Shown here one piece after another: positions 43,507-50,973 of a DNA stretch of 64,000 nt. The stretch's first letter is position 1, and the number at the start of each line of letters is the position of its first letter. The translations under genes were made by a program, and so were the position numbers. The notes under the pieces are model-generated. The model had not been told where the DNA came from. It did not search any database and saw nothing but the letters and a program-made list of their open reading frames with translations. This DNA is from Roseovarius aestuariivivens (lineage in GTDB: Bacteria; Pseudomonadota; Alphaproteobacteria; Rhodobacterales; Rhodobacteraceae): contig NZ_SJEY01000004.1 of the NCBI RefSeq assembly GCF_004761875.1, forward strand, positions 248,001 to 312,000, in the 5' to 3' direction.

Positions 43507-43816
43507 ATTTATTATCGCGACGGCCATCGTCCTGTTCGTGGCGTTCTGCATGGGCTGGTTCGCCAATTGGCTGGTGCATCGCTTTACCCGCGTGTCGCAA
43601 TCCGACGTGGGCGAACTTGAACGCATGGCGCAGGAACTGCACGAGGCCGAAGAAACCCGCGACCAGGCGATCACCTATCTGCAGCAGCGCGAGGCGGAGC
43701 TGACCAATCAGCTCAGCCAGACCGAGGCCGAGCTTTCCGCCACGATGGACGGCCTGCGCGAAGCGCGCCAGGAGGCCGAGCATCTGCGCAATGAGCTGGA
43801 GCAGGCGCGGGGCTAA
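43493..43816 (+). CDS. Membrane-anchored coiled-coil protein paired with the OmpA gene
   Basis: The ATG at 43493 lies inside the end of the OmpA-family gene in another frame and gives 107 residues. One membrane helix (about residues 5-25, IIATAIVLFVAFCMGWFANWL) is followed by an uninterrupted heptad-rich coiled coil of about 75 residues (ELHEAEETRDQAITYLQQRE, then SQTEAELSATMDGLREA). It resembles FtsL/FtsB-like or YmgF-size envelope proteins only in shape. The overlap suggests it works beside the OmpA protein in the envelope. Confidence 0.8.
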   Translation: MNRTEFIIATAIVLFVAFCMGWFANWLVHRFTRVSQSDVGELERMAQELHEAEETRDQAITYLQQREAELTNQLSQTEAELSATMDGLREARQEAEHLRNELEQARG

Positions 43817-43837
43817 GCCGCGCAAAGCTCACCCGGG

Positions 43838-44518
43838 TCAGCCGGTCGAAAAGGCCACGATCTTTCTCACGAGGCAATCCAGGCTGTCGGTGACCGGCGC
43901 GGCGTCCGGCAGGTTCTCGGTCATCAGCGAGAGCTCGGTGCAGGCCACAAGCAGATGATCCGCGCCTTGGGAGAGAAGCGCGTCGGCTTCGTCGCGCAGA
44001 GCGCCGTGCAAACCGTCCAGAGGCTTGCCCGCCTTCACCGCGCGGATCACCGACAACAGCCCGGCTTCTTTCGTGGCCCAGACAGGTGTGAGCCCGTGCC
44101 GCTCGAAGGCGGCGTCGAACACGCCCACCTTGCGTGTGGCCGGCGAGGCAAGCATGCCGATTGTCCTGGCCCCCGACTCGGCCAGATGCGCCGCCGTCAG
44201 GTCGATCATGTTGAAGAAGGGCAGCGTCGTCGCATGCGCCACCGCCATCGCGTAGTGATGCGCGGTGTTGCAGGGCATGGCCAGCGCCTGTGCGCCCGCG
44301 CGCTCCAGATCCTGCGCCATGGACATCAGCACCGGCATCGGGTCGGTGCCCGTCCCGTCGATCAGCGCCGCAATGCGCGAGGGCACCTGGGGGTTCTGGT
44401 GCACGATCAGCGGCACGTGATCCGCGTCGTCTTTGGCCGGCACCGCCGACAAAACCTTTTGCATCAGCAGGATGGTGGCCTCTGGCCCCATCCCGCCCAA
44501 GACGCCGACTGATTTCAT
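43838..44518 (-). CDS. Aspartate/glutamate racemase family protein
   Basis: A 226-residue cofactor-independent racemase fold with the two catalytic cysteines Cys83 ([10 protein letters not shown]) and Cys192 ([10 protein letters not shown]) and the opening [12 protein letters not shown]. Aspartate racemases and amino-acid racemases of broad specificity share these features. Its ATG overlaps the stop of the cuyA-like gene as ATGA, so the two are coupled and its substrate may be the amino acid used or formed by that lyase. Glutamate racemase MurI is a different branch. Confidence 0.9.
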   Translation of the reverse strand: MKSVGVLGGMGPEATILLMQKVLSAVPAKDDADHVPLIVHQNPQVPSRIAALIDGTGTDPMPVLMSMAQDLERAGAQALAMPCNTAHHYAMAVAHATTLPFFNMIDLTAAHLAESGARTIGMLASPATRKVGVFDAAFERHGLTPVWATKEAGLLSVIRAVKAGKPLDGLHGALRDEADALLSQGADHLLVACTELSLMTENLPDAAPVTDSLDCLVRKIVAFSTG

Positions 44519-45519
44519 TTAGGCACGTCGAAGCAATGGCTGTAGCCGGTCAGGCCGATGGCGCCGCCCGTATGCAGGAAGACGACCTTGTCGTTTTTCT
44601 TGAAATGTCCTTTGCGGATCAGGTCGATCAGACCCGCCGCGCCTTTCGCGGAATAGACCGGATCAAGCAGGATCGCCTCGTAACGCGCGAAAATGTCGAT
44701 CGCCTCCAGCGTGTCATCGGCGGGCATGCCATAGCCGGGGCCGACATAGTCGGTGTTCGCGACCACGTCCTCGCGCGCGACCACGCCGGGGCAGCCCAGC
44801 TTCTCGGCGGTCTTGACGGCAAGGTTGTAGACGTTCTCCTCCTGCTTGGGCTTGGGTGCGCGCACCCCGATCCCCAGAAGCGGGATCTGCGCGTTCATCG
44901 TTTTCAGGCCGGTGATCAGGCCCGCCTGCGTGCCCGCGCTGCCTGTGGCATGCACGATGTGATCCACATCGAGGCCCATGGTGACGAACTGGCTCAGCAT
45001 CTCCAGAGCGCAGTTGACATATCCCAGCGCGCCCGTCGCGTTCGAGCCGCCGCCGGGAATGGTGTAGACGTTCTTGCCCTCGGCCCGGAATTTGTCGGCC
45101 ACCGCCTCCATCTCGGCATTCATGTCGAGATCCGGTCCGCGATGCTCCATCGTGGCACCGTGCAGGTGGTCGAGCAGAACGTTACCGTTGTACTTGTAGT
45201 TGTCATAGTTATAGCCGGTGCGGTCCTCCAGAAGGATGTGACACGCCATGCCCAGCCTGGCCGCGGCGGCGGCCGTCTGGCGGGCATGGTTCGACTGGGT
45301 CGCGCCCTGCGTCATGACCATCTCGGCGCCCTGCGCCTGGGCCTCGGCCATCAGGAATTCAAGCTTGCGGGTCTTGTTGCCCCCCGTCGACAACCCCGTG
45401 CAATCATCCCGCTTGATCCAGATCTCCGGGCCGCCGAGATAATCCGACAAGCGCGGCAGCGGTTCCAGCGGGGTGGGCAGATGAGCGAGGCGCACGCGGG
45501 GAAATTTTGCGAGGTTCAT
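44515..45519 (-). CDS. cuyA: L-cysteate sulfo-lyase / D-cysteine desulfhydrase family protein
   Basis: A 334-residue fold-type II PLP enzyme of the ACC deaminase/D-cysteine desulfhydrase group, with PLP lysine Lys49 in [44 protein letters not shown] and a closing [13 protein letters not shown]. The [13 protein letters not shown] stretch is what I recall from CuyA of roseobacters, which splits L-cysteate to pyruvate, ammonia and sulfite; a D-cysteine desulfhydrase activity cannot be excluded. It is coupled to a racemase gene. Sulfite could leave by the TauE/SafE protein, though that gene is distant. Confidence 0.75.
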   Translation of the reverse strand: MNLAKFPRVRLAHLPTPLEPLPRLSDYLGGPEIWIKRDDCTGLSTGGNKTRKLEFLMAEAQAQGAEMVMTQGATQSNHARQTAAAAARLGMACHILLEDRTGYNYDNYKYNGNVLLDHLHGATMEHRGPDLDMNAEMEAVADKFRAEGKNVYTIPGGGSNATGALGYVNCALEMLSQFVTMGLDVDHIVHATGSAGTQAGLITGLKTMNAQIPLLGIGVRAPKPKQEENVYNLAVKTAEKLGCPGVVAREDVVANTDYVGPGYGMPADDTLEAIDIFARYEAILLDPVYSAKGAAGLIDLIRKGHFKKNDKVVFLHTGGAIGLTGYSHCFDVPK

Positions 45520-45645
45520 GTTCTTGTCCTTTGAAATCCGACGTCAGTTTCACCCTCTGCGACGGTTTGTCCAGCCGAATATCGGGTCTACTGCCGCTCC
45601 GTCCGAATACCCGAACAACCGTTTCGCTTAGCCTGCAAGGCCCGC

Positions 45646-45680
45646 GACGGCCCGGCGGCTTCTAGGCGGGCCGGGCCGTC
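45646..45680 (-). terminator. Hairpin at the 3' end of the phosphatase gene
   Basis: Eleven perfect pairs, GACGGCCCGGC (45646-45656) with GCCGGGCCGTC (45670-45680), beginning in the stop codon of the gene at 45679 on the minus strand. No T tract follows, so termination strength is uncertain; it separates the phosphatase from the cuyA-like gene 160 bp downstream. Confidence 0.4.
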
Positions 45681-46110
45681 AGAGGGTGCGGCGCAGACCC
45701 TCGGCGGCAGCCTCGATCAGGTCAAGCGCACCGTCGAAATCGCGGGTGTAATAGGGGTCCGGCACGTGGTCCATGCCGCGCTCCGGCGCGTAGTCGGTGA
45801 AAAGCCGGACAGGTGTGGCGTTGCCCGCAGGGCGCTGCGCCTCGATATCCGCCCGGTTGCTGTCGTCCATGGCGAGGATTAGATCGAAACGCGCGAAATC
45901 CGCCGCCCCGAATTGCCGCGCGCGCAGGTCGTCCATCTCGTAGCCCCGGGCGCGGGCCGCGGCCTGCATCGCGCCATAGGGCGGCTCGCCCACGTACCAG
46001 CCGCCGGTGCCCGCGCTGTCGGTTTCAACGCCCGGCGCGATCCGCCGGAACACCGCCTCGGCCGCCGGCGAGCGGCAGATATTTCCCAGACAAACGAACA
46101 GGATCTTCAT
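45679..46110 (-). CDS. Low-molecular-weight protein-tyrosine phosphatase
   Basis: 143 residues from the ATG at 46110. The P-loop VCLGNICRSP puts the catalytic Cys7 and Arg13 at the N-terminus, and HVPDPYY supplies the general-acid Asp. This is the standard LMW-PTP fold. Such enzymes act on tyrosine kinases of polysaccharide export or, in relatives, on arginine phosphate; no kinase is nearby. A much longer frame in the same register extends upstream to 46929 but only overlaps the sirtuin gene on the other strand and is discarded. Confidence 0.93.
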   Translation of the reverse strand: MKILFVCLGNICRSPAAEAVFRRIAPGVETDSAGTGGWYVGEPPYGAMQAAARARGYEMDDLRARQFGAADFARFDLILAMDDSNRADIEAQRPAGNATPVRLFTDYAPERGMDHVPDPYYTRDFDGALDLIEAAAEGLRRTL

Positions 46111-46296
46111 ACGCGCCACCGCTCCTTTCTTGACCCGCCCCCGTGATAGGCCAGCCCGCCCGCGAAGGAAAGCGTGCCACAGTGCACTTGCCCCACAGGC
46201 CCGCGCCCGCTTGCGCGTGCCGCGACTTTCCCGGTCGTCACGCCGCCCTGCACGGGGTAGACTGACCGCAACACGCAGCTTGCCCGAAAGGACAGC

Positions 46297-46989
46297 ATGA
46301 CCAGTATCGTGATCCTCACCGGCGCAGGCATTTCCGCCGAAAGCGGGCTCGGCACGTTTCGCGACGAAGGCGGGCTCTGGGCCCAGCACCGGATCGAGGA
46401 TGTCGCCACGCCCGACGCCTTCGATCGCGATCCCGCGCGCGTGCATGCTTTCTACAACGCCCGCCGTGCGCAGGCCGCCGAGGCGCGCCCCAACCCCGCG
46501 CACCTCGCGCTGGCGCGGCTCGAGGCCAAGTGGCCCGGCGACGTGCTCGTGATCACGCAGAATGTCGACGGCCTGCACGAAGCCGCCGGAAGCAACAATG
46601 TCCTGCACATGCACGGCGAACTGAGCGGCGCGCTGTGCCACGCCTGCGATCACCGCTGGCCCGCGCCCCTTGTCATGGATGCGCAAGACGCCTGCCCGGC
46701 CTGCGGCGCCCGCGCCACGCGGCCCGACGTGGTTTGGTTCGGCGAAATCCCCTATCACATGGACCGTATCGATCCCGCGCTCAGCAGCGCCGATATCTTC
46801 GTGGCAATCGGCACCTCGGGCAATGTCTTCCCGGCGGCGGCCTACGGTCAGCATGCCAGGCGGATGGGCGCCCACACGATCGAGTTCAATACCGAAATCT
46901 CGTCGGCCAGCCGCGATTTCGCGGATCACCGCCGCGGCCGGGCCAGCGAGACCGTTCCGGCCTGGGTCGACGAACTTCTCGCGACCTGA
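46297..46989 (+). CDS. cobB: NAD-dependent protein deacylase (sirtuin, CobB-like)
   Basis: A 230-residue sirtuin: GAGISAESGLGTFRDEGGLW for NAD, ITQNVDGLHEAAG, catalytic His in LHMHGEL, and zinc ligands LCHACD and ACPACGA. Tyr53 and Arg56 (FYNARR) fit the YxxR pair that lets CobB and SIRT5-type enzymes bind succinyl or malonyl lysine, so desuccinylase activity is likely besides deacetylation. It is divergent from the phosphatase. The leader ORF of argD starts 67 bp after its stop. Confidence 0.93.
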   Translation: MTSIVILTGAGISAESGLGTFRDEGGLWAQHRIEDVATPDAFDRDPARVHAFYNARRAQAAEARPNPAHLALARLEAKWPGDVLVITQNVDGLHEAAGSNNVLHMHGELSGALCHACDHRWPAPLVMDAQDACPACGARATRPDVVWFGEIPYHMDRIDPALSSADIFVAIGTSGNVFPAAAYGQHARRMGAHTIEFNTEISSASRDFADHRRGRASETVPAWVDELLAT

Positions 46990-47005
46990 CCTTTGGTACG
47001 CGGGC

Positions 47006-47042
47006 GTGAAGTTTTGCCTTCACAAGCGCGTCCGGCGCTTGT
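47006..47042 (+). promoter_or_regulatory. Tandem hairpins before the arg leader peptide
   Basis: GTGAAG/CTTCAC (47006-47023) and the perfect eight-pair ACAAGCGC/GCGCTTGT (47022-47042) overlap by two bases and end one base before the AAGGA ribosome site of the leader ORF. They could be part of a 5' untranslated regulatory RNA or an operator. Confidence 0.4.
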
Positions 47043-47055
47043 AAAGGACACGTCC

Positions 47056-47109
47056 ATGACAAACCGCCCTGCATATTCCTTGGCCCGACGCCGTCGCACC
47101 CACGTCTGA
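47056..47109 (+). CDS. Arginine-rich leader peptide upstream of argD-argF
   Basis: A 17-codon ORF encodes MTNRPAYSLARRRRTHV. AAGGA at 47044-47048 stands seven bases before the ATG, an ideal ribosome site. Codons 11-14 are CGA-CGC-CGT-CGC, four Arg codons in a row, with a fifth Arg at codon 4. It ends 105 bp before argD. In the gap, CGTTTGTC (47117-47124) can pair with GACGAACG (47161-47168), while CTTTGA (47153-47158) can pair with TCAAAG (47185-47190), and these two pairings exclude each other. This is the pattern expected for ribosome-stalling control by arginyl-tRNA; the mechanism is inferred. Confidence 0.7.
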   Translation: MTNRPAYSLARRRRTHV

Positions 47110-47214
47110 CGCCCCCCGTTTGTCCGGCGCAGACCGCGCCACTTAACCCCTTCTTTGATTGACGAACGCCCGCCCATACGGCACTCAAAGGGCTTACCTG
47201 CATAGGAAACCGCC

Positions 47215-48408
47215 ATGATCGCTTCCGTTCTGCCCACCTACGCGCGCGCGCCGCTGTCTTTCGTCAAGGGCGAAGGCAGCTGGCTGATCGAGGCCGACGG
47301 GCGCCGATTTCTCGATCTCGGCGCGGGCATCGCGGTGAACGCTTTGGGTCACGCGCATCCGGCGCTGGTGGCGGCGCTGACCGAGCAGGCGGGCCTGCTC
47401 TGGCACACGTCCAACCTTTACCACATCCCCAAACAGGAAGAACTCGCCGACAAGCTGGTTGCAGCCACCTTTGCCGATACGGTCTTTTTCACCAATTCCG
47501 GTACGGAATCCTGCGAACTGGCGGTGAAGATGGCGCGCAAGCATTTCTACGATGCGGGCCAGCCCGAGCGCACAGAGATCATCGCCTTTGAGGGGTCGTT
47601 CCACGGCCGGTCTTCGGCGGGGATCGCGGCGGCGGGCTCCGAGAAGATGACCAAGGGGTTCGGGCCACTCCTGCCCGGGTTCGCCCATGTGCCGTTCGGC
47701 GATCACGACGCGCTTCACGCCGCGATCAACGACAGGACGGCGGCCATACTGATCGAACCCGTGCAGGGCGAGGGCGGTATCCGCCCCGTACCCGACCAGT
47801 GCCTGCGGGGCCTTCGCGCACTTTGCGACGAAAAGGGCATCCTGCTTATCTACGACGAGGTGCAGTGCGGCATGGGTCGCACCGGCAGACTTTTCGCTTA
47901 CGAGTGGGCGGGCGCGGCTCCCGATATCATGATGGTGGCCAAGGGCATCGGCGGGGGCTTTCCGCTGGGCGCGGTTCTGGCCACCGAACGCGCAGCCTCG
48001 GGCATGACCGCCGGCACGCATGGTTCGACCTATGGCGGCAACCCGCTGGGCTGTGCCGTGGGCTCTGCGGTGATGGATATGATGACCGCGCCCGATTTTC
48101 TGCCCGAGGTTTCCCGCAAGGCCGGTCTCTTGCGCCAGAAGCTCGAGGGCCTCGTCGCCGCGCATCCCGATATCTTCGAGGACGTGCGCGGTTCCGGCCT
48201 CATGCTCGGGCTGAGGTGCCGCACGGCCAACACCGATGTGGTCGCCGCCAATTACGACGCGCTGCTGTGCACCGTGCCGGCAGGCGACAACGTGGTGCGT
48301 CTCTTGCCCCCGCTGACCATCACGGATGAGGAGATCGACATGGCCGCAGCCCGGCTCGACGCCGCCGCAAGCGCCCTTGAAAACAGGCCCGAGGCCGTTC
48401 GCGCCTGA
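47215..48408 (+). CDS. argD: Acetylornithine aminotransferase
   Basis: A 397-residue class III PLP aminotransferase that makes N-acetylornithine (and often succinyl-diaminopimelate). Seen are [48 protein letters not shown], the PLP Asp region [15 protein letters not shown] and the lysine in [14 protein letters not shown]. It is followed by argF after 74 bp holding a repeat hairpin and preceded by the arginine-rich leader ORF, which supports the arginine assignment over other ornithine-type aminotransferases. Confidence 0.96.
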   Translation: MIASVLPTYARAPLSFVKGEGSWLIEADGRRFLDLGAGIAVNALGHAHPALVAALTEQAGLLWHTSNLYHIPKQEELADKLVAATFADTVFFTNSGTESCELAVKMARKHFYDAGQPERTEIIAFEGSFHGRSSAGIAAAGSEKMTKGFGPLLPGFAHVPFGDHDALHAAINDRTAAILIEPVQGEGGIRPVPDQCLRGLRALCDEKGILLIYDEVQCGMGRTGRLFAYEWAGAAPDIMMVAKGIGGGFPLGAVLATERAASGMTAGTHGSTYGGNPLGCAVGSAVMDMMTAPDFLPEVSRKAGLLRQKLEGLVAAHPDIFEDVRGSGLMLGLRCRTANTDVVAANYDALLCTVPAGDNVVRLLPPLTITDEEIDMAAARLDAAASALENRPEAVRA

Positions 48409-48410
48409 TC

Positions 48411-48458
48411 CTTCTTCTTGGCGGAATTACTCCGGGCGGGGGCAGCGCCCCACGCCCG
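48411..48458. repeat. Intergenic repeat, copy B, with long hairpin
   Basis: CTTCTTCTTGGCGG followed by AATTACTCCGGGC aligns with the units at 8507 and 58770. It runs into a hairpin of eleven pairs with one bulged A: CGGGCGGGGGC (48433-48443), loop AGC, GCCCC and CGCCCG (to 48458). It lies between argD and argF and could attenuate or process that transcript. Confidence 0.6.
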
Positions 48459-48482
48459 ACAGACACCAGAAAGCCCGAACAG

Positions 48483-49409
48483 ATGAACCATTTTCTCGAC
48501 ATTCACAAAACCGACCAGTCCGCCTTGCGGGGTATCATCGATCAGGCGCGCGCCATGAAGGACGCGCGCAAAGGGTGTCCGCGCGGCACGCCCGACGCCG
48601 ACCAGCCGCTGGCGGGCCACATGGTCGCGCTCATCTTTGAAAAGCCCTCGACCCGGACGCGCGTCAGCTTCGATGTGGGCGTGCGGCAGATGGGCGGGCA
48701 AACGATGGTCCTGTCGGGCACCGACATGCAGCTCGGTCACGGCGAAACCATCGCCGACACCGCCCGCGTGCTGTCGCGCTATGTCGACCTGATCATGATC
48801 CGCACCTTCGATGAGGCGGTGCTGACCGAAATGGCGGAGTATGCCGACGTGCCGGTCATCAACGGGCTCACCGACCGCACCCACCCCTGCCAGATCATGG
48901 CCGATGTGCTAACCTTCGAGGAACATCGCGGGCCCATCAAGGGCAAGAAGGTCGTCTGGTCCGGCGACGGCAACAACGTTTGCTCGTCCTTCCTGCATGC
49001 CGCTGGGCAATTCGGCTTCGATCTCACCTTCACAGGCCCGGCGCAGCTCGATCCCGAGGCGGAATTCGTGGGCTTCGCCCGCAACAAAGGGTCCCGCGTC
49101 ACCATCGAACGCGATCCGGTCAATGCGGTCGAGGGCGCCGACCTCGTGGTGACCGACACCTGGGTGTCGATGCATGACAGCCAGTCCAGCAAGGAACGAC
49201 GGCACAATCTGCTGCGCGGCTATCAGGTCAACGAAGAACTGATGTCTCATGCGAAGCCCGACGCGCTCTTCATGCATTGCCTGCCCGCGCATCGCGAGGA
49301 CGAGGCGACGAGCGCCGTGATGGATGGCCCGCACTCGGTCATTTTCGACGAAGCCGAGAACCGCCTGCACGCGCAAAAGGCGATCATGCGCTGGTGCCTG
49401 GACAAATAG
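48483..49409 (+). CDS. argF: Ornithine carbamoyltransferase
   Basis: Makes citrulline from ornithine and carbamoyl phosphate. 308 residues with the carbamoyl-phosphate motif STRT at 56-59 ([12 protein letters not shown]), HPCQ after DRT, and the ornithine-binding HCLP at 265-268 followed by AHREDE. It follows argD at 74 bp, the usual arrangement in alphaproteobacteria, and should share control by the leader ORF upstream. The catalytic enzyme looks intact; no regulatory fusion is seen. Confidence 0.97.
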   Translation: MNHFLDIHKTDQSALRGIIDQARAMKDARKGCPRGTPDADQPLAGHMVALIFEKPSTRTRVSFDVGVRQMGGQTMVLSGTDMQLGHGETIADTARVLSRYVDLIMIRTFDEAVLTEMAEYADVPVINGLTDRTHPCQIMADVLTFEEHRGPIKGKKVVWSGDGNNVCSSFLHAAGQFGFDLTFTGPAQLDPEAEFVGFARNKGSRVTIERDPVNAVEGADLVVTDTWVSMHDSQSSKERRHNLLRGYQVNEELMSHAKPDALFMHCLPAHREDEATSAVMDGPHSVIFDEAENRLHAQKAIMRWCLDK

Positions 49410-49484
49410 CACAGCAGCGGCGCTTGCACCGGGCCGCGTTTGCCGTACGCTCTTTCCGGTAAGGACACCGGGAAAGGCGGCGCC

Positions 49485-50885
49485 ATGGCACAGGCACGGA
49501 TCGGCCTTTATGGGCTTGGCACCATGGGCAGCGCGCTGGCGCTCAATCTGGCCGAACAGGGCATCCCGGTCGCGATCGGTAATCGTGAGACCGACGGGAT
49601 CGGCGCCGTCCTCGACAAGGCCGGGCCGCTGGCCGCGCATCTGCACCCGCACGAGACGCTGGACGGGCTGGTGGCGGGGCTGAAAGTGCCGCGGCTGCTC
49701 TTGCTGATGATCCCGTCCGACGCGCCCGTCGACGAGATGATCGCGGCGCTCCTGCCCCGGCTTGCGCCGGAAGATACGCTGATCGACGGCGGCAATGCCG
49801 ATTTCCACGACACGCGCCGCCGCGCCGCCCTGCTCTCGGGGCATGGCCTGCACTATGTCGGGCTGGGCATTTCGGGTGGCGAGGCGGGCGCCCGGCACGG
49901 GCCGTCGATGATGTTCGGCGGCTCTATCGAAAGCTGGGATCGCCTCCGCGACATCCTGATGACCATCGCCGCTCGGTACGAAGGCGATCCCTGCGTCGAC
50001 CGCATGGGCCCCGACGGTACGGGGCATTTCGTCAAGACGGTGCATAATGGTATCGAATATGCCGAGATGCAGGTGCTGGCCGAGATCTACGGGCTTTTGC
50101 ATTACGGCGCGGTCTGGCCTGCCGCCGAGATCGGCAAGCTGTTCGAGACATGGGCCAACGGCCCGTTGCGCTCCTACCTGCTGGAGATCACGGCGCGGCT
50201 TCTGCAGCATCACGATCCCGAAACCGGGCACCCGATGGTCGATGTGATCACCGACAGCGCGGGCCAGAAAGGCACCGGGCGCTGGAGCGTGATCGAGGCG
50301 CTGCGGCTGGGTCAGTCGCTCAGCACGGTCGAGGCCGCGGTAGCCGCGCGCAACTGGTCGGCGGAAAAGGACACCCGTCAGGCCGTGCAGGCGGCCCTTG
50401 GCGGGGCGCGGGATCTTCTGGAGATTGACGCGCCCACGTTGTCCGAGGCGATGCTGGCCGCGCGGATCCTGGGCCACGCGCAGGGCTTTCGCCTTCTGCG
50501 CACAGCCTCCGAAGCATATGACTGGGGTCTCGATCTTGCGCGCATCGCCGAGATCTGGCGGGCGGGCTGCATCATCCGCTCGGACCTGCTGAGCGAGATC
50601 GCGACCGCGTTCCGCGCGGAGCCTCCGGGCGGCGAGCTTATTCTCGCCCCCCAGATCGTGCCGGTCCTGCAGCGTAGCGTGCCGGCGCTGCGCCAGGTGG
50701 TCAGCGCGGCGGTGGCGGCGGGTCACGCAGTGCCGGTCCTAAGTGCGGCGCTGCAATGGCACGACACGATGCGGCAGGGTTTCGGCACCGCCAATATCCT
50801 GCAGGCGCAGCGCGACATGTTCGGCCGCCACGGCTTTGCCCGGCTGGGCCGCGAGGGTGTGTTTCACGGACCCTGGTGGGACTGA
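49485..50885 (+). CDS. gnd: 6-phosphogluconate dehydrogenase (decarboxylating)
   Basis: 466 residues from the ATG at 49485, which follows a GGAAAGG site. The NADP fold GLYGLGTMGSALALNLAEQG opens the protein. The catalytic region shows GISGGEAGARHGPSMMFGG and KTVHNGIEYAEMQ (Lys and Asn of the active site), and the C-terminus has QAQRDMFGRHGFARL, as in dimeric 6PGDH. It oxidises 6-phosphogluconate to ribulose 5-phosphate. It lies 75 bp after argF on the same strand but is functionally unrelated. Confidence 0.96.
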   Translation: MAQARIGLYGLGTMGSALALNLAEQGIPVAIGNRETDGIGAVLDKAGPLAAHLHPHETLDGLVAGLKVPRLLLLMIPSDAPVDEMIAALLPRLAPEDTLIDGGNADFHDTRRRAALLSGHGLHYVGLGISGGEAGARHGPSMMFGGSIESWDRLRDILMTIAARYEGDPCVDRMGPDGTGHFVKTVHNGIEYAEMQVLAEIYGLLHYGAVWPAAEIGKLFETWANGPLRSYLLEITARLLQHHDPETGHPMVDVITDSAGQKGTGRWSVIEALRLGQSLSTVEAAVAARNWSAEKDTRQAVQAALGGARDLLEIDAPTLSEAMLAARILGHAQGFRLLRTASEAYDWGLDLARIAEIWRAGCIIRSDLLSEIATAFRAEPPGGELILAPQIVPVLQRSVPALRQVVSAAVAAGHAVPVLSAALQWHDTMRQGFGTANILQAQRDMFGRHGFARLGREGVFHGPWWD

Positions 50886-50973
50886 GCGCGCGTCGCCTAC
50901 GTCCGGCGGCGCAGCAGGGGTGCGTACGGCGAGAGGAATTCAGCCAGGACGAGGCCGGGCGCGACCTGCGGCC

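Noticed and set aside
46111..46929. Upstream extension of the tyrosine phosphatase frame
   Set aside because: The P-loop Cys is seven residues from the ATG at 46110, as in the family; the rest is antisense to cobB.
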